Origin: Epithemia pelagica
Lineage: Eukaryota > Bacillariophyta > Bacillariophyceae > Surirellales > Surirellaceae
Length of the DNA: 64,000 nucleotides
Direction of reading: 5' to 3'
Assembly (NCBI GenBank): GCA_946965045.2
Contig: OX337228.1
Coordinates: 1,364,001-1,428,000 of the forward strand
Below the pieces are notes generated by a model. The model saw only the letters and a list, made by a program, of their open reading frames with translations, was not told the origin of the DNA and searched no databases. This document shows, one piece after another, positions 55,923 through 64,000 of the stretch. How positions within the stretch are numbered: the stretch's first letter is position 1; every line of letters starts with the position of its first letter. A program made the position numbers and the translations under genes.

Positions 55923-58472
55923 TCAACCTTCCTCCATGGCATCCCCGGTCGGTTTCTCTGCATCCCCATTCTTTTCATCGACTTCCATAGGGTCTTCCTT
56001 GTTTCCCTCTTCGGGAGCATCCTTGTTGGCGGATTCTTGCTTTTTCGTCGTAGGGGCCGGTGCTTTTGGTACTGGCTTTCTCATGATTGGGCCACATTCA
56101 CGTTTAAGCTCCGTAAGCTTGACGTTCAATTTCTCAGTCGTCAAAACTGGATCCACATCCAAAGGCAAATCGCCCTGCTTGTCCATTTGTTCGTACATCC
56201 AGGCCGATGTCTCGTCACACATTTTGCTTACTTTTTGTCGTTCTTCATCGGTAATGTGTGCAAGGGAAGAGCCTTCGTTATTCACCCAGTTCCGATACAG
56301 CTCCAATGCCGCTTGTAAATTGGATTGTGCGGTTGGACGACCTGCAGCTTCACTTTGACGATACTCAATGGGACCACCCAATTTCTTGAGCTGAGCCAAC
56401 TTCTCGGCATAAACCTTCTTGGTTGCATTGAAGCCCTCGTCGTCGTAAAGCCAGTTCTCCATTTCTTCATTCTTCTTGGAGAAGGCGGTCTTTTCCTTTT
56501 CAGTGCCATATGGTCCAAGCCCAGAGTCCGAGATGATCTTGTCGCGCATGTCGTAAATGTACGATTCCAATTCATTCCGCATGTCGGCTGTTTCACGAAC
56601 GACTCGGTCAGTATTGGCCATGGCGACTTCAATTTCATGGTACGTGTTGACTTCTTCAGTGGTCCAATCATACGGACGAGACACTGTGAATTCCAAGGCG
56701 GTCTTGGTAATTTTCTTCTTTTGTTTCACAGCCGCATCAGCACCGCCCCCTTCTCCTTCCTTGGTTTCGGCTTCTTTGGCTTCTTCTTCTACTTCTTCTT
56801 CAACCATCTGCGCAGAAGACAAAGTGATGGCACCATGAATGTCTTGCTTCACATTGACACGAATCTTGGCTTCCGACGACGGTGGATCTTTCGGTGCTTC
56901 AATCGTGAAAGTAGCAATACTCTCCTTGGCCAGAGACGCATCCAGTCCCCATTCTTGAGTCGATGAAGGTACTTTGTACGCCGCTTTCACAGCGAAGGGT
57001 CCCACCTTGTTTTTGAGGGTCACACGACGAGTAACGGGAAACGACAAACCTCGGTCAAACATAACTACAGCATCATCTTCCGTGGTCCCCCAGGAAATTT
57101 CAATGGGATACGGCTGAGATTCTTGAATGTCATAGGGCAACACCTTGAATCGGGGCGACAAAATGGCCGACTGCAAAGCAGCTCCACGAGCTACAGCCTC
57201 ATCGGCGTTCATCGTGGTCGACAAGGATGCAACTTTGAGAATATCCATCAATTTACGTTTCACGGATCCAATCCGCGTCGATCCTCCAACAATTTCCACG
57301 ACCGACAAGGCCTTGCCCGAATCAAGGTTGGCTTCAGTCAAGCACTTGGTAATCGGTCCTTCCAATCGATTCAACAAGGGTTGACACATGGCCTCGTATT
57401 CATCGGCCTTGAGGGTGACATGAAAATCAAAATCATCTTGCAACATTTCCAGATTAATACTGGCTTCCTTGACTCCCTGTGGACTCAACGTTTTCTTGGC
57501 CTTTTCAGCCGCTGCCAAAAGCTTGAGACGCGTTTTGGGTTTCTCCATGGGCTTGCTCGACAACTTCTTGCCATACTTTTCTTCAAATTTTCCAGCCACC
57601 CAGTTCGCAATGGCGAGATCAAAGTCTCGTCCACCCAGCACGGCGTCCGAGTGACAGGTCAAGACTTTAAGTTTGCCAGGTTCAAAGGATGCAATAGATA
57701 CTGTGTAGGCCGAAGCACCCATATCGATAAACATTACCTTGGTGGGTTCGTCGGCCTTGAATTCCTTTTTCAAATCTTTGAAAATTCCAAAAGCCAAGGC
57801 CGTGGAGGTATTTTCATGCATGAGTCGTTGCACAGAGGGAATACCAACCATTTCGCATCCAGCCAACAAGGCCCGGCGTTGTACATCGGTATAGTAGGGA
57901 GGAATGGTCACCACCCAATCTTGTGGGAAAAGGGATTTCACGTCCGTGGTGTGAGATTCGCCGGCCGCTTTTTCCGCTGCGATCATACCCATATGGTGAA
58001 TCATCATCCCAGCTACATGTTCCACTGGCAAAACTTTGGTTTCACCACCAAATTCCACTTGGACAGCGATTGTAGAGACAGAATTGTTGCTTTTGGTGTG
58101 GGGAACAAAGGTCACACCTGGAAAATGTTGCATTTCAGATTTCGCCAAGGGACTGTCGAAAGGTAATCCTACGAGGCGTTTCATTCCTTTAATGGTATTG
58201 CGAAAGTTGCTGGTCACACCTGATGTTGCATGTTCACCCATCTTGCGACTCTCGCTAAAGCCAACCATAGACCTAGTTATAACCACCAAAAATGTCCGAG
58301 TGAGTTTCTTATCAAGTAACACAAATCGACGGTTTTTGCACGCAACTGCGGCCATCATGACTTACGGGTTGAGACGATTGGAATTGCCATTGAGGATGAC
58401 ATCGACACCACCGCGACCTGCCGCAGCAATGACTGAGTTTTGATAACCCAGATCTACACCAACCACACTCAT
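55923..58472 (-). CDS. HSP110/Sse1-type heat shock protein (HSP70 superfamily)
   Basis: Nucleotide-exchange factor and holdase for cytosolic HSP70. Exon 1 (58472-58366) encodes MSVVGVDLGYQNSVIAAAGR and a chain ending NSNRLNP. Exon 2 (58272-55923) continues SMVGFSESRKMGEHA; the phase-2 join over a 93-nt intron restores NR..PSMVGF as in HSP110. Total 818 aa. ATPase domain marks: RLVGLPFDSP, VVTIPPYYTDVQRRALLAGC, FIDMGASAYTVSIASFEPGK, GGRDFDLAIANWV, VEIVGGSTRIGSVKRKL and NADEAVARGAALQSAILS. An acidic loop (VEEEVEEEAKEAETKEGEGG) in the substrate-binding part and the long helical C-terminus (ELESYIYDMRDKI; WLYDDEGFNATKKVYAEKL) separate it from canonical HSP70. The end (DAMEEG) lacks EEVD and shows no ER-retention signal, so it is cytosolic. 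Confidence 0.93.
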
Positions 58473-59120
58473 TGTGACTTTCGTTTCCTAATCTTTCGGT
58501 TGTTTTTCCAAGGATGAACTTTGTAGAATAAATCTAGAATCGACACAATGAACTGCGTCTTCCTCTGTATCAATATTGCAAAGATCTGTCCACTTGTGTC
58601 GCTCTGAATCTGTTGGCTCGGGAATGTGACGGACGTCGACTGTGCGTGGTAGTGGCAAGCAATGCCCACGAGAATTTGCGGGATCGCCAATTGCAAGAAA
58701 GACGAGCAACTTGTGTGCGAAGGAGTTCGGGACTCAAAGTTTCTCGCTATCCATGATTCGATGGCGTTCGTTACATTTCTCCATATTTTTACGGTGACGT
58801 TGACAATTCATGGAGCCACCAATCGCTACAAGGTCGCATTTTGTAAGCACACGGTAGTTTACCACTATCTCTTTTCGCAAAACTACTAAAGCATCCCCAA
58901 AAGTCAAATAGCCCCGGTTAATCCCCAACATCACCAATTTAAACCATTGTACTGCACCGGCCCAATCCCATAAACCCCAAGTGCCCCTTATCCCCATGAT
59001 GCAGCGGTCATACAATGATGGTATAGTGGTGATGATCACAAGACTCACGATCGCCCCGCGTCTTGTTTATGAAACTGTGCCAAAGTTCCGGAAAATGGTC
59101 ATCTTGACACAAAGCCAAAT
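58473..59120. other. intergenic region
   Basis: Promoter of HSP110 and 3' flank of the basic coiled-coil gene (both minus). No heat-shock element was evident on inspection. Short frames only. Confidence 0.4.
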
Positions 59121-60767
59121 TCAAAATTCATGATGGCAACCAGGAGCCGGATCATGCTGGAAAAGACAAAACGAATCATCCACCACCTGGTTGTTGTCGA
59201 TCTGGCAATGTGCCCCAGCACTGTTCGTTGAACCAGATGACTTGTTTCCACCAAAGAACGAGAAGTTGCCACTGACAATTTCTCCGCCCTGCTCTTGTTC
59301 CTGTACAGTCCATGATTCGTCTGGAATCATGGTGCTTCCAGTCTCTCCCGTGCTACCACTCCCTGCCCAGGACGAGGAAGCCGACAGACGGGAATCTTCT
59401 CCTAGAAATGTTGGTACCACTGCGGAAGATTGGATCCCGCTGATGGCCCTACCAGCCTCCATCCTACTACCATGAGACAGAGTTGCCGCTTGGTTGCTCC
59501 TTGCCACGTCCAACTCTTGCTTCAAGCGCTCCCTACGCAACCGATCTCCTTCATTTTTCCGTTCCTTCGCAGCCATGTTGTGCTCTAGAAAAGCCGTTTC
59601 GGCCTTGCTACGTTGGGCTTCAGATTTGGCCAAAATTCGATCAATCAATCGCTGTTTTTGAGTACTCCGTGCCCGACTACGTTCATTCTTTTTGCGACGG
59701 CGCTCCTCATGGACTTCCAAATCGTGCTGTTCTTCCACAGATCGTTTATGAGGAGTTGTGGCAATAATTTGGTCTATTCGATCCTTGTATTGCTTGGCAC
59801 GAAACCGGTTGAGGAAATTCTTCCGTTCCCGACGCTCCAAAATTCTGTAGAAAGTGGGAAGAACAACAGTGAGTCAGTAAACGACAAGGATGTAAAGTCA
59901 CCGATATGATGCAACAGCAACAACGACATATACAAACATTACGTACTGCGGATTTGTTGTTGGAGCTGGTTTGTGGTACATGACAAGATTTTGTTTTGGT
60001 TCGCAAGGAGGGTCAATATCCTTTTTCTTCCTCTTCCTGGTAGTTTTTGAACGGGGAGACCCTTTCCCCTCAGGAGGAGAGGCACAATCATCTTCGGGCA
60101 GATCAGTCGAATCAGTGGTGGATGCAGCTGGACCCTTGTCACCTAGCGGTGTTGTATGAGTGGACGCTCCTGGATCATTCAAGGAAGGCCGTTGTTCCAA
60201 TGAGCTTGGTGTTAAGACCGGCCCAGTAGAAGAAGCAACAGTGTCAGTAGTCGCTGGAGCGGGACCAGATGCGTTGCAATTTCTCACTCCAGAGCCCGTG
60301 AATGGCATTCCAGTGGATCCTCCTAGTGACGTGAAAGATTGAGGAAGAGGATTCATCCCTGCCTGTATGACAGGAGGTGTTGGAGAGTTGAAGAGCTCCA
60401 TCACAGATGGATCTATACGGACTGGAGGGAAGTATGCGCCCGTACCCTGTGGCAAATTGGCAACAGGAGGAAACGCAGCCCCCAGTTGCGGTTGTACAAG
60501 AGGACGCCAGTTCAAGCTCTGAAGATGAAAGCCAGGTTGCGAGAAAGGTGGCACTTGTGGCACGGTTCCATAACCTAGAGGGACCGAAGAAGATGATGGT
60601 GACTGACAAGACACGTTTGAACCCTCCCTCGGATGAGGTAAGACACCGCTTCGATTCTCAGTTTTCGAGCCTTCATCTTTGGATTTCCGGACACTTTTGT
60701 CTTGGCCATTCTTCGACTGGTTAGGTGTACCCTCGCTACTTGTCGAATCCCGTGGTGCTTGAGACAT
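59121..60767 (-). CDS. basic coiled-coil (bZIP-like) protein, at least two exons
   Basis: Possible transcription factor. The N-terminal part (from 60767) is Ser/Pro-rich with no fold: FHLQSLNWRPLVQPQLGAAF, AGMNPLPQSFTSLGGSTG. It ends in a basic block (RSKTTRKRKKKDIDPPCEP) and KPAPTTNPQY. The second exon (to 59121) begins ILERRERKNFLNRFRAKQYK and contains a long basic helix, HEERRRKKNERSRARSTQKQ followed by RLIDRILAK, then AAKERKNEGDRLRRERLK. This resembles a bZIP basic region but lacks the strict NxxSAxxSRxR signature and clear leucine heptads. The intron boundaries are unresolved. The acceptor before 59848 is clear (CTACAG), but the obvious donor at 59942 is out of phase; in-phase alternatives lie slightly downstream, at 59930 or 59900. 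The product is close to 515-535 aa. Confidence 0.6.
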
Positions 60768-63424
60768 CCTTTTCTTTATATCGTCGGGAACAGATCAATT
60801 TAATGTGGTATTTGTCTCTTGGGTCGCCTCTTCGGATGCAAGTTCCTTCACTTCCATGCAATCGCTCTTTAAACCCCACAATACTTTATAAAATCCTAAG
60901 CTACTCCCTCACAAGCCTCCTCGACCTTCAACACCACTCCTTACCCAACAGGGTCCCCAATGTTCTGTCCCAATCTCCTCCAACAGAATGGATGCCCACT
61001 CACCAAAACATCGAAAACTTGAGGTGTCGACATGCGTTCCAGCACACATGGAACACTCGGAATTATGTCGTTGGGGACACATAGACTCGATTGCTAGGAG
61101 ACACTTCTTGTCCTCTAGCTATTCAGGCTTAGATCTCTCTAGTCTAGGTAGTAGTGAGAGTAGCAACTATGTCACTAACACCTAGCCAAACATAGTTGTG
61201 CTATCTCTCAGTAGCTAGGATTGAGTACAATAGGTCCCACGCATCTATTAGGTTCTTACTCCTTGATTGCATCAAGTATAATCCATGTCGACTCCAGTTT
61301 GGTTGCCATCATAGCTACCCCTAGTATCTCTGGAGTCCAAGTCGACTCCATTGGAGTATCCATCGCAAGTTGGATCTGAGTCTTGGATTCAGTCATGAAT
61401 GACATAGTCGTCTGCCCATCATCCAAAGCAAATGAATCGACTTTGGGGGCCGGCAATTTCCAATCATTAAATTTCATAGTAACGTTAATGTTCAGCATCG
61501 GGGGTGTAAAGAAGGGTTGGATGAACTAGAATCCAGAAAGAGAAAGGCTATGCTTCGAAGCGCAGCCTTAACCCTAATTACAATACCCATCATGTGGTAT
61601 CTCTTGTTTCTCCTCTTTGATTCTCTCCCGTCTTATGTGAGATGTGAGCCATTGCGATAGAAAGGCTTGAACGTGAGGAGTGAGGAATGTGGGGGTAACC
61701 CTATAGTTGGTCAAGAGCCTACTGATAAAAATTGAGGGAGCGATGTACGCTGAAGTTAAATGGGGGGTCCAGGGCTATGGGGGGTCAGGAATTTGCAAAT
61801 TACGGGTTGGCAGCCCATAAATGAAGTCAACTCAGCTTTTAACTTTGAAGTTAGTTCTTGGTTCTGCGGTAAGCAGTCAGCAGTCACGCATCTTCAGCGC
61901 TGGAGATCCAGCGCTAGAGAATCCCCAGCAAAGATTTTCTGTTGCGTGTATACGTTAGTCACCGTACTCTTTTCTCTGCACCGGTCACTTTTATCCTTTC
62001 TCATTTGTTTGTTTCATACTGGTCACTCTGTGTCATTCATTTGCTCCACACAGCCTTCCAAAGTGTCTGATTGCAATAACAATGATGACTCTTCAACTGT
62101 GGAAGAGTGCAATATGGATAGCAGTCCGAAGCACACCCCCAAAATGAAGGTTCTGTAAGAGGACACCTATTAGTGTATTCTTGAAAGGAGAAAATATTGA
62201 CATGGCAACAAAACAAAAAGATTCTGCTGGAGACCAAGCAACTATTCCACCACTGGAAAGGAAAGCTCTCACCAAGATAAGTGCTCTAGTTACTAGGAGT
62301 ACTCCCCTAGCTAGGCATTTTTATCATGGTAGCACAGGTAGTCTTATCTCCAGCGGATGCGCATACCTACCGTAGTTCCAGCAGAGACCTCTCCAGCGCA
62401 CTCTAGCAGAGATGAGCTGTTGCGGGACCGACCTCTACTAGAGATCTTGGAACACACAAAATCAACAAATTCTTGAAAAAGGAACAATGGAGTTCCAATT
62501 CAATTGCCACAAAAGTTCTGCAAATTGACTTTTTACTTTTTCAGAAAGAAAAGTCGACTTAAAGTCAGAAGTCAGAAACTAAGATATTATTGACTTCCAC
62601 GATTCGAGATACGAGTAATGGTAGAAGTCGCAGCTCACGCTGACGTTGGAAGGTCATAGTTCAGAACTTGACTTCATGAAAGACGTTAAGTCAAAGTTGA
62701 AAATGTTGTGCTGTCCAACTTGATTTCACTGAGAAAAGAGAAAAGTCATGGGATCTCGGCTGGAAATTGACTTGACTTTCATGAAAAAAGTTAAAAGTTG
62801 TTAATTTAAGCTTAAAAGTGTAAAACAGTCAAGTAGAACTTCAACACTCAACACTCTGGTTGCGTTTTGCGTGATCACTGAACTCAGCCGTTCCATCCCG
62901 AAGGGTACTGTTTCTCGTGGCAGCAAGTTTTCAGTTTGCGACTCGGTGTGACCATCCGCCCCACTTCTTACACAGACGAAAATAGTACTACGTAGGTTAA
63001 TGTACTGAGCCTACTTAGCCGAACATGGATCGGTCGGCTTACCCAGCCCTTACTGAACTCAGCCGTCCTATACCGCCTTGGCGGTTTCAATTGTTTTGGG
63101 TGCGCGGCTCCGTTCGTTGAAAAAGAAGCTGGCTCTTTTGTGTTGCTCCTTGCACTCGACGTAGCAGTATCGCCCACGATAGTCCGTGGTGGAATCATAT
63201 TTATTAAAGGTGCGCTCGGTGCGGCTTCCTTCCTCCGTTCGAGAATCCTGAACCGTTGCATCCAGTGTCAGGTGCGTTCTCCTTTCAGCCCTGAACCGTT
63301 GCATCCACTGTCAGGGCGGACCATCTTCTTCCACGAATTGATTTTCGAATGCACACAACAACACTCTACTCCCACCCTTTTGTCTCATCTCCTATCTGGT
63401 TGAAAAAGCTTCAAGAATCCAACA
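60768..63424. other. long gene-poor region
   Basis: About 2.65 kb without a recognisable gene. A 65-codon plus frame at 60988 begins MDAHSPKHRKLE and could be a gene fragment. From about 62510 to 62840 AAGTCA/TGACTT-like motifs are dense. CTGAACTCAGCCGT occurs at 62878 and 63053. CTGAACCGTTGCATCCA occurs at about 63249 and 63291, 42 bp apart. A CTAG-rich stretch lies at about 61120-61240. Confidence 0.5.
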
Positions 63425-64000
63425 ATGGGTGGTGGAGACGAAGGCAGTCATGCGTCGTCGGCCTTTGAGAGCCTGGATGGCTACCGCCGTGTCTCCAAGA
63501 AACCCACCTCGAAAAATTCCAATGCCTCCAGTATTAGCACGAAATCTTCCAAACGAGCTTTTATGGACAAGGTGGAACTATTTCGCGACGAATTTTTCCA
63601 CGACGACAACAGCAGCAACGGAAGTAGTGCTAGTGGAACAAAGAAGTCGGCTCGTCGAGGATTCCGTGGCCAGAAGAAGTCCAAGAAATCACAAATGTCG
63701 ACATCGACGTCATCATATGGTGACGGCAGCCATTATAGCAGCTTTGATGACAAGCAACAGAACTTTGACGGCAATGAGGACGAGGAAGACGAAATTTACC
63801 TTGTCCGCCAAGATTGCGCCGTTTTGAGCTATGGGTTTTCGTTCGTCCAGACGATCATAATGGGGCTATTAATGTGGCAATGTGGTATGGCACCTATGAA
63901 CATCAACCCCATGGTTGGACCATATCCCGATGCTTTGTCCGAGTGGGGTGGCAAAAATGCCACGCTAATTGTAGATGACGGAGAATGGTGGCGCCTACTG
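63425..64000 (+). CDS. rhomboid-family membrane protein, N-terminal part (cut by window edge)
   Basis: Probable intramembrane serine protease or rhomboid pseudoprotease. Open from ATG 63425 to the window end (192 codons). The first ~125 residues are cytosolic, Ser/Lys-rich then acidic (KKPTSKNSNASSISTKSSKR; NFDGNEDEEDEIYLVRQDCA). The first membrane helix lies at about 133-153 (LSYGFSFVQTIIMGLLMWQC). It is followed by the rhomboid loop signature NINPMVGPYPDALSEWGGKN and the phrase DDGEWWRLL just before the edge, where rhomboids have (E/Q)WWRL(L/I). The catalytic GxSG and His lie outside the window, so activity cannot be judged. An upstream 63429 frame in another register is a shadow. Confidence 0.85.
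   Translation, partial: MGGGDEGSHASSAFESLDGYRRVSKKPTSKNSNASSISTKSSKRAFMDKVELFRDEFFHDDNSSNGSSASGTKKSARRGFRGQKKSKKSQMSTSTSSYGDGSHYSSFDDKQQNFDGNEDEEDEIYLVRQDCAVLSYGFSFVQTIIMGLLMWQCGMAPMNINPMVGPYPDALSEWGGKNATLIVDDGEWWRLL

Noticed and set aside
57123-58166. 347-codon plus-strand ORF
   Set aside because: Lies entirely antisense to the well-supported HSP110 gene; a shadow frame without its own domain.

Overview
This is nuclear DNA from a photosynthetic stramenopile, most likely a pennate diatom. Genes are eukaryotic with short GT..AG introns (about 90-230 bp). A flavodoxin carries an N-terminus of diatom plastid-targeting type, and several proteins belong to families I associate with diatoms: a DUF6824-type regulator, a membrane LRR protein with a Ser/Asn-rich cytosolic end, and multi-pass membrane proteins. 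The species cannot be fixed from the sequence alone.

Layout. 1-0.8 kb: N-terminal part of a NADPH-cytochrome P450 reductase (minus). 2-7 kb: two small three-exon genes for secreted peptides that share a nearly identical last exon, then a secreted von Willebrand factor A protein (minus) with a related N-terminal linker. 7-10.3 kb: gene-poor DNA with an inverted pair of MITE-like elements. 10.3-17 kb: a large low-complexity protein with a 104-bp minisatellite straight after its stop, then a DUF6824 regulator (minus). 17.4-19 kb: a Crinkler-like P-loop NTPase plus nuclease. 20-22.4 kb: plastid flavodoxin (minus) and a TPR-like secretory protein. 23-26 kb: LRR membrane protein with an in-frame stop. 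26.7-31 kb: eIF6, phosphohistidine phosphatase and a fucosyltransferase-like protein (all minus). 31-43.8 kb: ankyrin/coiled-coil protein, two multi-pass membrane proteins and several lineage-specific proteins, one apparently broken by a frameshift. 43.9-60.8 kb, core eukaryotic genes: mitochondrial pyruvate dehydrogenase E2 (minus), exocyst Sec6, methionine aminopeptidase 2, a DUSP-type ubiquitin protease (minus), HSP110 (minus) and a basic leucine-zipper-like protein (minus). 60.8-63.4 kb: gene-poor. 63.4 kb to the end: start of a rhomboid.

Most neighbours have unrelated jobs, so there is no operon-like pathway. Head-to-head pairs sharing short promoters are common: DUF6824/NTPase-nuclease, E2/Sec6 and the pair around 40.1 kb. 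The least ordinary items are the modular secreted-peptide pair at 2-4.1 kb, the NTPase-nuclease gene, the two broken membrane-protein genes, the inverted MITE pair, and a dispersed repeat that fills one divergent promoter. Exon joins were worked out by hand from splice consensus, reading phase and family similarity; none is supported by transcript data.
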